Shown: piece by piece, positions 7,664-16,514 of the stretch
Numbering within the stretch: position 1 is the first letter of the stretch
How the letters are laid out: every line of letters begins with the position of its first letter
DNA from: Acidobacteriota bacterium
GTDB taxonomy: Bacteria; Pseudomonadota; Alphaproteobacteria; Caulobacterales; Hyphomonadaceae
NCBI GenBank assembly: GCA_016712445.1
Contig: JADJRB010000001.1
Location: forward strand, 124,001 to 188,000
Length of the DNA stretch: 64,000 bases
Reading direction: 5' to 3'
Notes under the pieces: generated by a model
The model's database searches: none
Seen by the model: only the letters and a program-made list of their open reading frames with translations
What the model was told of the DNA's origin: nothing
Translations under genes and position numbers: made by a program

Positions 7664-9195
7664 TGGAACGCCTCCAGGCCGAGGGCCGCGACGGCGCCAT
7701 CACGGGCGAGACCGACCGGGAACGTGGCGTCGATGCCGAAATAGATGTTGGCGAGCGCGAGCGCCCACAGCGGCACGAGCAGCAGCAGCGGCGCTTCCTT
7801 GCGATGCTTGCGCGGATTGACCGGCGGCAGGAAGAACACCGCCTGCAGGATGCGCCCGACATAGAAGACCGCGAGGAAGCTGGAGAACACGACCAGCAGC
7901 ACGGCCCACCACCATCCGTGGTCGAACAAGGCGTAGCCAAGCTGCAGCTTGGACATGAAGCCGGCGGTCAGCGGCACACCGATCAGCGACAGGCCGGCGA
8001 TGGCGAAGGCCGCCATCGTAAACGGCGCCGAGCGGCCGAGGCCTGCGAAGTCGCGGATCGTGGTGCCCTGGTAGTGCAGCGACACGCCGGCGACCGCCAT
8101 GAACAACGCGCCCTTCATCATGGCGTGGTTGAACAGGTGCAGCAGGCCCGCCGAGACACCGGCTGCGGTGCCGATGGAGATGCCGAGGATCATGTAGCCG
8201 ACCTGCGCGACCGACGAATAGGCGAGCATGCGGCGCACATCGTTCTGGAACACGGCCTGGAACGAGCAGACGACCATCGCGGCAATGCCGAGCGGGGCGA
8301 GCACCCAGGTGAACAGCGCCTGTTCGAAGGCATAGTCCGGCTGGAAGATGGTGAAGAGCCAGCGGATCAGCGCGTAGAGGGCGACCTTGGTGGCGGTCGC
8401 CGCGAGGAACATGGTGATCAGGCTGGGGCTGTAGGCATAGGCGTTCGGCAGCCACTGGTGCAGCGGCCACATGGCGGCCTTGAGGCCGAGGCCGACGATG
8501 ATGAAGGCGAAGCCGACCTGGACCGAGCGGTTGCCGCTGAGCGCGGGCAGCTGGGCGGCGAGGTCTGCCATGTTGAGCGTGCCGGTGACGGCATAGAGGA
8601 AGCCGACGCCGATGATGTAGAAGCTGGCGCCGAGCGTACCCATGATCAGGTAGTCAAACGCGGCGGGCAGCGCGCGCCGGTCGCGCGAGGAACCCATCGC
8701 GACGAGCACATAGGTCGACAACGAGCTGATCTCGAGGAAGACGAACAGGTTGAACGCATCACCGGTCGAGGCGACGCCGGAGAGACCGGCGAAGCACAGC
8801 AGGAAGGCGCAGAGGAACAGGCCGATCTTTTCCTTCTGCACTTCGGCGACCAGCGTGGGCCAGGCGAAGACCGAAGCGAGGAAGGCCATCGCCGTGACGA
8901 TCAGCAGGATCATCGCGTTCAGGGCATCGACGCGGAATTCGATACCGATGGGCGGCGGCCAGTTGCCGATGGGATAGCTGATGACGCCGCCGGGGGTCGC
9001 CTGCACGACGCCGAGCGTGATGACGGCGAGGTAGAGCGTGAGCGCGGTGGTCGCCAGCGTGAGCAGCCACGAGAGGCGGCTGCTGGGGCTCAGCGCAAGG
9101 ACCGGCGCCATGATCAGCGGAATGATCGGGACGAGCACGGTCGAGTGACGGATCGCCCAGTCAGGCGCCGTAACGAGCAAGGTTTCGATGATCAT
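7660..9195 (-). CDS. mrpD: Mrp antiporter subunit D (first copy)
   Basis: A 511-aa polytopic membrane protein. Proton-channel signatures include LFVFLEISSLSTYVLVA (TM5 Glu) and GLKAAMWPLHQWLPNAYAYS (TM7 Lys), with FNHAMMKGALFMAVAGV further on. This is the copy directly after mrpC, the normal place of mrpD, so it is the best candidate for the orthologous MrpD. It overlaps mrpC and the next mrpD copy by 4 nt each. It acts in the inner membrane in electrogenic Na+/H+ exchange. Confidence 0.92.
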   Translation of the reverse strand: MIIETLLVTAPDWAIRHSTVLVPIIPLIMAPVLALSPSSRLSWLLTLATTALTLYLAVITLGVVQATPGGVISYPIGNWPPPIGIEFRVDALNAMILLIVTAMAFLASVFAWPTLVAEVQKEKIGLFLCAFLLCFAGLSGVASTGDAFNLFVFLEISSLSTYVLVAMGSSRDRRALPAAFDYLIMGTLGASFYIIGVGFLYAVTGTLNMADLAAQLPALSGNRSVQVGFAFIIVGLGLKAAMWPLHQWLPNAYAYSPSLITMFLAATATKVALYALIRWLFTIFQPDYAFEQALFTWVLAPLGIAAMVVCSFQAVFQNDVRRMLAYSSVAQVGYMILGISIGTAAGVSAGLLHLFNHAMMKGALFMAVAGVSLHYQGTTIRDFAGLGRSAPFTMAAFAIAGLSLIGVPLTAGFMSKLQLGYALFDHGWWWAVLLVVFSSFLAVFYVGRILQAVFFLPPVNPRKHRKEAPLLLLVPLWALALANIYFGIDATFPVGLARDGAVAALGLEAFQ

Positions 9196-9692
9196 GCCGT
9201 GGCCTCGTGGAGGTCTTTCTCGGCTTCCGCTTCCTGGGCAAGCGCGGTTTCGATGTCGATGGCGCGCACGTCGTTGCCTTCGATCGAGCCGTAGGCTTCG
9301 CGGATGCGGACGATCAGCGCGAGACCGACCGAAAGGGTTGCCACGCCGACGACGATGGCGGTGAGCATCAGGACGTGCGGCAGCGGGTTGGAGTAGGTGT
9401 GGACGAGATCGGCGACGCGCTCGCCGCCGCCGGCGACGAGATGGGCGTCAGCCGCCGCCGCGCCGCCATGGCCGGCATAATGATCGGGCATGTCGGCCGG
9501 CAGCAGCACTGGGGCGGTGCCGCCGGTGATCTTGCCGAGGGTGACGTAGAACAGGCAGATCGTCGTCTGGAACAGCGACAGGCCAACCAGGCGCTTGATC
9601 AGGTTCTCCGCCGAGAAGGCGATGAACAGGCTGATCATCATCAGCCCGATGATGGCCCAGTAGCCAGCGCGCTCGAGAATGAATTCCCACAT
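9192..9692 (-). CDS. mrpC: Mrp antiporter subunit C
   Basis: A 166-aa NuoK-like protein started at the ATG at 9692 (MWEFILERAG), 1 nt after the mrpB stop. Three helices are visible, with LSLFQTTICLFYVTLGKITG in the middle and the C-terminal HVLMLTAIVVGVATLSVGLA segment typical of MrpC. An Ala/Gly/His-rich insertion (GHGGAAAADAHLVAGG) between helices 2 and 3 is longer than in Bacillus MrpC (about 113 aa). The Glu/Ala-rich C-terminal tail is also extended. Part of the overlapping mrp operon. Confidence 0.9.
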   Translation of the reverse strand: MWEFILERAGYWAIIGLMMISLFIAFSAENLIKRLVGLSLFQTTICLFYVTLGKITGGTAPVLLPADMPDHYAGHGGAAAADAHLVAGGGERVADLVHTYSNPLPHVLMLTAIVVGVATLSVGLALIVRIREAYGSIEGNDVRAIDIETALAQEAEAEKDLHEATA

Positions 9693-9693
9693 C

Positions 9694-10146
9694 CTACCAG
9701 TCCTCGTCGCGGATTTCGGCAACGCGGCCGGCCAATGCATAGAAGATCGTCGTCATGGCGCCCGACACGGCGCACAACACACCAAGCTCGATGATGATGA
9801 TGCCGGCATGCTGGCCATGGTGGCCGCCGGGTTCCTCGCCGAACAGCGCCTGGTATTCGAGGAACTCGCCGCCCGACAGCAGCGCCCAGAAACCGACGCC
9901 CGCATAGATCATCACCCCGACCGCGGCGAGCGAACGGGTGAACCAGGGCGGCACGGCGCGCATGGTGGCAGCGAGACCGAAGACGAGGGCGTAGAGGATC
10001 AGCGCGACAGCAAGCACGACGCCGGCCTGGAAGGCGCCGCCGGGCCCGACTTCGCCGTGGAACTGCACATAGAACGCGTAGATCAGGATCAGCGGCAGCA
10101 GGCACTTGGCGATTACCCGCAGGATCATGTGATGGTCACCCTTCAT
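9694..10146 (-). CDS. mrpB: Mrp antiporter subunit B
   Basis: A 150-aa protein of the MnhB domain family: LLPLILIYAFYVQFHGEVGP, GGAFQAGVVLAVALILYAL and a C-terminal IIIELGVLCAVSGAMTTIFY match the four-helix MrpB fold and its GPGGAFQAG signature. It overlaps the upstream MbhD/E-like gene by 4 nt (ATGA). It is a membrane-arm component of the Na+/H+ antiporter. Confidence 0.92.
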   Translation of the reverse strand: MKGDHHMILRVIAKCLLPLILIYAFYVQFHGEVGPGGAFQAGVVLAVALILYALVFGLAATMRAVPPWFTRSLAAVGVMIYAGVGFWALLSGGEFLEYQALFGEEPGGHHGQHAGIIIIELGVLCAVSGAMTTIFYALAGRVAEIRDEDW

Positions 10147-10775
10147 GGCGCGTCTCCCTCTTTCCGGGCGGGCGCGGACCGCGCGTCGGGCTTGGGTGCT
10201 TTTTTCAGGGTCTGCGCCAGCGAACGCTCGCCGAAGCCGAGCAGCATGGCCACGGCGAGGCCGGCGGTGAACACCACGGCGGTCTCACCCAGCGTATCGA
10301 AGCCCCGGTAGCTGGCGAGGACCGACGTGACGACGTTCGGCACGCCCATGTCGTACCAGTTGATGCGCAGGTAGGTGAGGCCGACTCCGGCATTGGCGGG
10401 CGAATTGGCATCGCCCAGCGGCGGCAGGTCGATCGTCGCGTAGATCAGCATGAGGCCGGTGACGAGGCAGACGATGAACGGCCCGATGCGCGAGAACGGC
10501 TTTTCCGGCTGCGCGGTGCGCGCGGTGAGCAGCATGGCGCCGAGCAGGACGGCGGTGGACATGCCCGCGCCGACGGCGGCTTCGGTGAAGCCCACATCGA
10601 CGGCGTCAACGAGGATGTACCAGGCGGCCGAAACCAGCGAGTAGACGCCCGACAGCATGACGATGGCGAACAGGCTGCGCAGGCGCGCGATGGCGATCGC
10701 CACCACGAACAGGATGACGAGGAAGAGGATGTTGATAAGGGCGGTGCCGGTGCCGCCGATCATGACTTCGGTCAA
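10143..10775 (-). CDS. MrpA C-terminal-type subunit (MbhD/MbhE-like, DUF4040)
   Basis: A 210-aa membrane protein corresponding to the C-terminal part of MrpA, here encoded alone. The N-terminal region (ALINILFLVILFVVAIAIAR, then DVGFTEAAVGAGMSTAVLLG) matches the MbhD/DUF4040 module with its FTEAAVGAG signature, and the following helices resemble MbhE (ASYRGFDTLGETAVVFTAGL). In classical Mrp complexes this region is fused to the roughly 500-aa proton channel of MrpA. Here that channel part is separate, probably one of the three MrpD-like proteins. Overlaps mrpG and mrpB. Confidence 0.85.
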   Translation of the reverse strand: MTEVMIGGTGTALINILFLVILFVVAIAIARLRSLFAIVMLSGVYSLVSAAWYILVDAVDVGFTEAAVGAGMSTAVLLGAMLLTARTAQPEKPFSRIGPFIVCLVTGLMLIYATIDLPPLGDANSPANAGVGLTYLRINWYDMGVPNVVTSVLASYRGFDTLGETAVVFTAGLAVAMLLGFGERSLAQTLKKAPKPDARSAPARKEGDAP

Positions 10776-11152
10776 TGGCCGCCCTCCTCATGGTCGTCCG
10801 GATCGCGGCGCCCGACCGGGCCGATCTTCGGTTGCAGGCCGGCGATGTGGGCGGCGTTGGCAAGCGCGTGCGAGCCGGTGGCGCTGGTGAGCATCAGGAA
10901 GCCGAGCATGCAAAAGAGTTTCACCAGCACCAGCCAATGCGGCGCCATCAGCGCCATGCCGAAGATGACCAGGCCGGCGCCCGAGGTGTCGGTGATGCTG
11001 GCGGCGTGCAGGCGCGTGTAGAAATCCGGGAAGCGCAGTACACCGATGGTTCCGACGATGCAGAGGAGCGCCCCGGCAAGGCAGGCCGCGCCGCCGAGCG
11101 GGAAGCGCACCGTCTGCCAGGTGTCCGCGATGAGGGTCATGAATTCGGCCAT
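10772..11152 (-). CDS. mrpG: Mrp antiporter subunit G
   Basis: A 126-aa protein from the ATG at 11152 (MAEFMTLIAD). It shows the MnhG/PhaG signature GVLRFPDFYTRLHAASITDT with three helices, the last in LVKLFCMLGFLMLTSATGSH. The C-terminal tail PVGRRDPDDHEEGGH is charged. Its start shares a base with the stop of mrpF (11152), and it overlaps the next gene by 4 nt. Inner-membrane subunit of the antiporter. Confidence 0.92.
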   Translation of the reverse strand: MAEFMTLIADTWQTVRFPLGGAACLAGALLCIVGTIGVLRFPDFYTRLHAASITDTSGAGLVIFGMALMAPHWLVLVKLFCMLGFLMLTSATGSHALANAAHIAGLQPKIGPVGRRDPDDHEEGGH

Positions 11153-11454
11153 CAGCGGTCCTCCCCCGGCGCGGCGGGATTCGGACGGCGCACGAGCGGC
11201 ACCTGGAACGACCGGTAGCGGAAGAATTTCAGGATCGCGATCGTCGAGACAAAGTTGATCAGCGTGTATAGGATGGCGATATCGAGGAAGTCCGGACGGC
11301 CCATCACGTAGCCGAGCAGGCCGAGGACGAGAACCGTCTTTGTACCGAGCGAGTTGACCGCCAGCACGCGGTCGTAAAGTGTCGGCCCCATCAGTGCACG
11401 GACGAGCAGCATGCACGCGCCGACGAGAAGAGCAATCAGGGCAGCAAACGTCAT
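11152..11454 (-). CDS. mrpF: Mrp antiporter subunit F
   Basis: A 100-aa MnhF/PhaF-type protein with three helices. The motif RALMGPTLYDRVLAVNSLGT is the family signature (GPT..DRV.A.N..GT), followed by DFLDIAILYTLINFVSTIAI. Overlaps mrpE by 4 nt at its start. Confidence 0.92.
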   Translation of the reverse strand: MTFAALIALLVGACMLLVRALMGPTLYDRVLAVNSLGTKTVLVLGLLGYVMGRPDFLDIAILYTLINFVSTIAILKFFRYRSFQVPLVRRPNPAAPGEDR

Positions 11455-11939
11455 GCGGCGCCTCCAACCGGGTCGGCCGCGCGGGCGCAGCGACGATCCA
11501 TTTCCTCAAAGGCTTCGGGAACGGTGTTGCCTTCATAAAGGCCGTGTACCAGCAATTTGTCGCCTTCGATGTCGACCGTGATCGTGCCGGGCGTCAGCGT
11601 GATGGAGTTGGCGAAGGTGACTTTCGCAAGGTCGCTCTTGCAGACGGTCTTCACTTTCACGAGCGCCGGCGAGATATCGAGATCAGCGCGCAGGCACGCT
11701 TTGATCACGACCCAGTTCGCCTTGACGACTTCCCACACAAGCCAGGGCCAGTAGGCGACGAGTCCCACGAGGCGCACGTATGGCGCGCCTTCCCGGTCGA
11801 TGATCTTCAGGCGCCAGCACGCCAGCACCGTGATCAGCACGGAAACGGCGAGGAAGCCAAGCATCAACGGCGTGTAGTGCCCGGAATTGCCAATCCAGAA
11901 CGCGACGATCGCCAAAATTATTCCGAGTAAGTACGCCAC
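11451..11939 (-). CDS. mrpE: Mrp antiporter subunit E
   Basis: A 162-aa MnhE-family protein and the first gene of the minus-strand mrp operon. Two or three N-terminal helices are followed by YWPWLVWEVVKANWVVIKAC and the cytoplasmic domain with FANSITLTPGTITVDIEGD, the defining motif of MrpE. The operon promoter should lie in 11940-12030, the 91-nt gap to the DUF2336 gene, where I see no clear consensus. The unusual order (E first, then F, G, A-tail, B, C, D, D, small protein, D) is noted in the findings. Confidence 0.92.
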   Translation of the reverse strand: MAYLLGIILAIVAFWIGNSGHYTPLMLGFLAVSVLITVLACWRLKIIDREGAPYVRLVGLVAYWPWLVWEVVKANWVVIKACLRADLDISPALVKVKTVCKSDLAKVTFANSITLTPGTITVDIEGDKLLVHGLYEGNTVPEAFEEMDRRCARAADPVGGAA

Positions 11940-12030
11940 AGCGCCCCTCTGTCTGGACCGAACTCTTTTGGTGAACGCCTCACCTAAAGGGCCGCGCCGG
12001 GCTTGGGAAGCCTATTTTGGCGCGGGGCGC

Positions 12031-13233
12031 CTAATTTCCGAAGACGAGTCGTGCCGTTCTCTGGGATGTAGAGTATTCTACGTCCTCATTGGCAGGATTT
12101 CCGAGCTCCTGTGCCTGGCGGATCGCGCCCGGCGAAAAAGCGGACGACAGCGACCAGTTCCAGTAGCGCAGCGTGGTCTGTGCCTTCGCGACCGACAACA
12201 CTTCATAGGTTTCCGCGACATTGTGGAACGCCGGATCCGCCTCTCCTGTGGGCGATTCCAGCGGCCGGCGCAGCGCGGTCCACAACATGCGCACGTATTC
12301 GCGCTTGAGGCCGGTGGCCTTGCAGAGCACCGCGAGCCCTTCGCCGCCGGCATCCGACAGGATCTTCGCCGCAGTCACCGGCTTGATGCCTGCGAGATAG
12401 CCGATTTCCTGCGCGAGTTCGGCGTCGATGCCGTTCGCGGCGGCCGCAGCGACGGCGCCCTCGAGACTGTCGTAAGGGCTGCGTTCAATCGCCGCACGAT
12501 TGCGCTGGCGCCGTTCGATGAGCTGCAGCGCCTTGCGCGTGATCGGATCGGACCAGCCTTCCGCCGCCGCCATTTCGAACACGTCGCGGCAAAGCGAAAC
12601 CATCTCTGTACGGTCGGCTGCATAGCGCGTCAGGATCTTGCGGCGCGTCGCGGCCTCGGCCCACCAGAACATCGCCATGGCGTGGGACGGGCGCAATTCG
12701 ATCCGTTCGGCGAGGGGCGCGCAAATCGCTGGCTCTTCGCGCGACAGCGCCACGAGGCGGTCGACTGTGGTTTCGGCGAGCACCGCGTTCCGGTTGGCGA
12801 GGAGTTCGCGCACCACGGCCGGTTCACCGACCTGCGCGAGGCTTGCCGTCACCGACACGCAAAGGTTTCGGCGGCGGGCGATGGTGAGGCGGTGCTCGAG
12901 CGAGGAGTTCTGGATGATCTCCACGAGGTCGCAGGCGTCGAACGCGTCGCTTTCCTCAAGCAGAGGACGCGCCACCGGGAAGGCGCAATGCGCGAGGTAG
13001 CGCAGGAGCCGGCGCGGCGCATCGCGGCATACGGCCAGGCGTGCTGAGCACAGGCTGCGCTCACGGTCGGTGACGTGCAGCAGCATGTCGAGCAGGATGT
13101 CCCCCGCCATCGACCTGTCCTGCGGCGGGATCCGCGATCCGGGCATGGCCACGACGTCAATCAGCCGGCGAACCAGCGCATCTTGTGCGGCGCTCTGCGG
13201 CTTCTGCGCGTGTGTTTGAGACGTGTCGCTCAT
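12031..13233 (-). CDS. DUF2336 protein
   Basis: A 400-aa soluble protein dominated by alpha-helical, HEAT-like repeats, for example PAVVRELLANRNAVLAETTV and RRKILTRYAADRTEMVSLCR. The overall sequence fits the alphaproteobacterial DUF2336 family. Members are scaffold-like proteins of unknown function, some tied to motility or cell-cycle regulation. The C-terminal 90 residues (LKREYVRMLWTALRRP onward) contain the most family-typical part. It stands 91 nt upstream of the mrp operon on the same strand and might be co-transcribed with it, but the gap allows separate promoters. Confidence 0.75.
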   Translation of the reverse strand: MSDTSQTHAQKPQSAAQDALVRRLIDVVAMPGSRIPPQDRSMAGDILLDMLLHVTDRERSLCSARLAVCRDAPRRLLRYLAHCAFPVARPLLEESDAFDACDLVEIIQNSSLEHRLTIARRRNLCVSVTASLAQVGEPAVVRELLANRNAVLAETTVDRLVALSREEPAICAPLAERIELRPSHAMAMFWWAEAATRRKILTRYAADRTEMVSLCRDVFEMAAAEGWSDPITRKALQLIERRQRNRAAIERSPYDSLEGAVAAAAANGIDAELAQEIGYLAGIKPVTAAKILSDAGGEGLAVLCKATGLKREYVRMLWTALRRPLESPTGEADPAFHNVAETYEVLSVAKAQTTLRYWNWSLSSAFSPGAIRQAQELGNPANEDVEYSTSQRTARLVFGN

Positions 13234-13338
13234 TCTGAAAGGCCTGCCCTAACTCCGGGAACCTGCCATCCAAGCGTTAATGAGACGTAGACCGCCTTTA
13301 ATTTTCTGGCGTTTTTCCCGCGTGGGTTGTGGCCAGGA

Positions 13339-13788
13339 TCAGTAGCTGCGGCGGCTGCCGGGGTGCACGAACAGCAGCAGCAGGCTGAACGCGAGGCAGA
13401 TCACGTAAACCAGGAAATGGGTGCCACCATCGGTGCCGCCTTCCGGCAGCACGAGTTCGCGCCCGAGCCAGGGCGACAGGTGCAGTGCGACGCCGGCGCC
13501 GAGTATCAGCACGCTGATCCCGGCGGCGAACCGGCGGGTCGCCGGAATCAGCAGCAGCAAGGCGGTCACCAGCTCGATCACGCCAGAGACGAAGCGGCCG
13601 GCCGGCTCAAACAGCGTGATGCCGGTGCTGCGGGCCAGCGCGGAAAACGCGAGATGCTCGCCCGGCGCGTCATAGAACTTGACGTAGCCCGGCACGGGAT
13701 TGGGCCAGGGGTGAATGGTAATATGCAGGAAAAACAGGGTCAGAGCGATCGCCAGCAGCCAGCTGGCCATTAGGCGAAATGCGCTCAT
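13339..13788 (-). CDS. DoxX-like membrane protein
   Basis: A 149-aa protein from the ATG at 13788 with four predicted helices: LLAIALTLFFLHITI, FVSGVIELVTALLLLIPATR, FAAGISVLILGAGVALHLSP and THFLVYVICLAFSLLLLF. The ELVTALLLLIPATRRFAA stretch resembles DoxX/DUF4870-type small quinone-associated proteins, but the family call is tentative. A monocistronic gene, divergent from the MFS transporter, with 166 nt between the two starts. Confidence 0.6.
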   Translation of the reverse strand: MSAFRLMASWLLAIALTLFFLHITIHPWPNPVPGYVKFYDAPGEHLAFSALARSTGITLFEPAGRFVSGVIELVTALLLLIPATRRFAAGISVLILGAGVALHLSPWLGRELVLPEGGTDGGTHFLVYVICLAFSLLLLFVHPGSRRSY

Positions 13789-13954
13789 GGGAGAGGCCTC
13801 CTCGACGCCCTTACCGACGCTGGACCGTAGCGGCAGGCCTCCCGCAAGGCAACCTCGCACCGTGCTCACAAGTCGCGGCGCAGCAGGCGTGCGCCCCTTT
13901 CCATGCCGGACTTGCCTACCTATTGTCCCGCCGCACCGGGCGGGAGTTTTGCGT

Positions 13955-15409
13955 ATGAACGGCGACATCGAGAAGATGGTCGGCGAGATGGCCGAGGAGG
14001 CCTCCGAAAGCGTCGCCTCGCCGGTCAGCGGCCTCAGCGAAGCGCTCGGCGCCGGCGCGAGCTTCCTGACGACCGCTACGCATTGGCGCGCCATGCGCCT
14101 GCGCCGGGGCGTGAAGATTGAGCTGCCGGCCTATCTCGCCGTGCAGTGCAGCTGGTTCATGGCCTTCGGCCTGCAGATGGTGCTGTTTCCGTACCTGATC
14201 ACGGGGCGCGACCACCTGCACCTCGACGGGCTGGCGCTGGGCCTCGCCAACATGGCCCTGTCGCTTCCCTCGGTGATCTTCCTGCTGATCGGCGGCGTGG
14301 TGGCCGAACGGGCGGACGGCAAGCGGCTGCTGATCCTGCTGCACCTGCTGGCCGCCGCACCGGCGATGCTGCTCGCGTTCTATGTCGGCCCCGGCGAGCT
14401 GACTTACGGGATGATGATCTTCTACGCGATTTCGATCGGCACCATCGGCGCCTTCATGATGCCGGCGCGCGATTCCATCGTGAACGAGGTGGTCGAGCGG
14501 CGCATGCGGGTCGGCTCCGGCGTGACGCTGCAGCTCGGTGTGACGCTTGCGACGATGGCGCAGTTCCTGGCGCAGATCGTCGGCCTTGTGCTGGCCGGAT
14601 ACGCTGACCGGGCGACCAAGATGCCGTCCTGGCTTGGCGGGTTCAGCATCGGGCCGATTTCCGCTGAAACGCTGCTGTTCGTTCAGGGCGCCGCGTTGAT
14701 CAGCGGCGCCGCCTTTGCGCTGATGCTCGCCCGCGGACGGCAGGTGCGCGGCACCGGCAAGGGCGTGCGGGCGACGTTCGCCGCCATCGGCGAGGGCGTG
14801 ACCGCCGTGCGCGCCGATCCGAAGCTGTGGGCAATGACCAGCCTGATGTTCGGGGTCGGCGTGTTTGTCATCGGCTCGTTCCTGGTGGTGCTGCCGATCG
14901 TCAACCGCGACGTCTACCATTTCGGCTCTTCGGGGATCCGCGACATGTTCGTGACCTTCTGGATGGGCGCGTTCGTGTCCTCGGCGGTGCTGGCCGTGTT
15001 CAAGCGGATCAAGCGGCAGGGCCGGTTGCTGCTGCTCGCGCAGCTTGTCGCTTCGGTTTCGATCCTCGCAATGATCGGCTCGATCCCGCACTGGATGTTC
15101 CTCGGCATCGTCTTCGTCTGGGGCCTCGCGGCGGGCATTTCGATCGCGATGAGCCGGTCGATCGTGCAGGATTCGGCGCCGAAGCAGAAACTGGCTCGGG
15201 TGCTTTCGATCTACCAGCTGGGCTTCATGGCGGGGGCGCCGTTCGGGGCGGCACTGATGGGCGCACTGGTGGACGTGTTCGGGCCGCAGAAGATCGCCGT
15301 CGTGCCGGCCGGGGGGATGATCCTGCTGATCGGCTGGATGGTGTTCTTCACCCCGGTCTGGAACATGAAGGGCTCGGCCTGGCTGGCCCACCATGAGGGC
15401 CGGAAATAG
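13955..15409 (+). CDS. MFS transporter
   Basis: A 484-aa transporter from the ATG at 13955 (MNGDIEKMVGEM). The first 50 residues are hydrophilic, then about 12 helices follow. The loop 2-3 region ERADGKRLLILLHLLAAAPA and the later RVLSIYQLGFMAGAPFGAAL match the MFS_3/enterobactin-exporter-like branch (EntS group). The substrate cannot be told. The gene is 42 nt upstream of alr on the same strand; co-transcription is possible. Confidence 0.8.
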   Translation: MNGDIEKMVGEMAEEASESVASPVSGLSEALGAGASFLTTATHWRAMRLRRGVKIELPAYLAVQCSWFMAFGLQMVLFPYLITGRDHLHLDGLALGLANMALSLPSVIFLLIGGVVAERADGKRLLILLHLLAAAPAMLLAFYVGPGELTYGMMIFYAISIGTIGAFMMPARDSIVNEVVERRMRVGSGVTLQLGVTLATMAQFLAQIVGLVLAGYADRATKMPSWLGGFSIGPISAETLLFVQGAALISGAAFALMLARGRQVRGTGKGVRATFAAIGEGVTAVRADPKLWAMTSLMFGVGVFVIGSFLVVLPIVNRDVYHFGSSGIRDMFVTFWMGAFVSSAVLAVFKRIKRQGRLLLLAQLVASVSILAMIGSIPHWMFLGIVFVWGLAAGISIAMSRSIVQDSAPKQKLARVLSIYQLGFMAGAPFGAALMGALVDVFGPQKIAVVPAGGMILLIGWMVFFTPVWNMKGSAWLAHHEGRK

Positions 15410-15451
15410 CCGGGATGACTTTCCGCACAATCTCGCTTAGCGCTTGATCGC

Positions 15452-16507
15452 ATGAGCTTCCTGCCCCGCGCGACCGTGCTGACGTCCAATATTGCGGACA
15501 ACTGGCGCACCCTTGATGCCTTGCATCCGGGCGCAACGACGGCGGCTGTGGTGAAGGCGGACGGGTACGGCCTCGGCGCGGCGAAAGTGGCGCGCGCGCT
15601 GAAGACGGCCGGCTGCGCGACGTTCTTTGTGGCCTATCTCGAAGAGGGCGTGACCCTGCGCAAGGCGCTCGGCAAGGGCCCGCGCATCTTCGTGCTGAAC
15701 GGGCCGATGCGGGGCGAACTGGCCGCCTACCGCGACGCCGAACTGACGGCTGTGCTGTCGAGCGAGCTGCACCTGAAGCTCTGGTCGACCGCGCCGCGCG
15801 GCACGTGCGCGATCCATGTCGACACCGGCATGAACCGGCTCGGCATTCCGGCGAGCCTGGTTGATACTGAAGCCACCGCCATCCGCCGGCTCGCGCCGGT
15901 GCTGGTGATGAGCCACCTCGCCTGCGCCGACGAGCCGAAGAATCCGATGAACCTGCAGCAGCGGCGGGATTTCGAGGAAATCGCAGATGCCTTCCCGGAC
16001 ACGCCGGCGAGCCTTGCAAACTCGGCCGGATGTTACCTCGGCCGGGGATATGGCTTTGACCTTACGCGGCCCGGGCTTGCCCTGTATGGCGGCAGCGTGC
16101 CGCCGGCGAACGTGACGCTGAAGCCCGGCGTGGTGCTGGAAGCGACGGTCGTCAGCGTGTTCACCGGGCGCAAGGACACATCCGTCGGCTACGGCGCCAC
16201 TTATCCGCTCAGCGAAGACCGGCTGCTGGCGACCTGCGCCATCGGCTATGCCGACGGCCTGCCACGGGCTGGCTCCGGCCAGCTGCGCGGCTGGATCGAC
16301 GGCATTGCCTGCCCGGTGGCCGGGCGTATCTCGATGGATCTGGTCACGCTCGACATTACGGACGGGCCAAAAGCGATAAAGCCGGGCGCCCGCGTTGAAT
16401 TCCTGGGCGAGCACGCCAAACTGGAAGCGCAGGCAGCGGCTTGCGGCACGCTCGGCTATGAGCTGCTGACCGGCCTTGGCCCCCGGGTGCAACGCAACTA
16501 TCGCTGA
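15452..16507 (+). CDS. alr: alanine racemase
   Basis: A 351-aa PLP-dependent enzyme making D-alanine for peptidoglycan. The PLP-binding lysine is in AAVVKADGYGLGAAKVA near residue 35. The catalytic Tyr region is TSVGYGATYPL, and CAIGYADGLPR with AGRISMDLVTLDIT are conserved in the C-terminal beta-domain. Length is normal, slightly short at the N-terminus. It is followed after 7 nt by the Mla permease gene, so it may be co-transcribed with the lipid transporter genes. Confidence 0.95.
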   Translation: MSFLPRATVLTSNIADNWRTLDALHPGATTAAVVKADGYGLGAAKVARALKTAGCATFFVAYLEEGVTLRKALGKGPRIFVLNGPMRGELAAYRDAELTAVLSSELHLKLWSTAPRGTCAIHVDTGMNRLGIPASLVDTEATAIRRLAPVLVMSHLACADEPKNPMNLQQRRDFEEIADAFPDTPASLANSAGCYLGRGYGFDLTRPGLALYGGSVPPANVTLKPGVVLEATVVSVFTGRKDTSVGYGATYPLSEDRLLATCAIGYADGLPRAGSGQLRGWIDGIACPVAGRISMDLVTLDITDGPKAIKPGARVEFLGEHAKLEAQAAACGTLGYELLTGLGPRVQRNYR

Positions 16508-16514
16508 GGCCGTC

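Noticed and set aside
5739..9294. Long plus-strand open frames opposite the mrp genes (for example 7663-9294)
   Set aside because: They are antisense shadows of high-GC genes: compositions dominated by R, D, E, G and Q with no motifs, while the minus strand encodes recognisable antiporter subunits.
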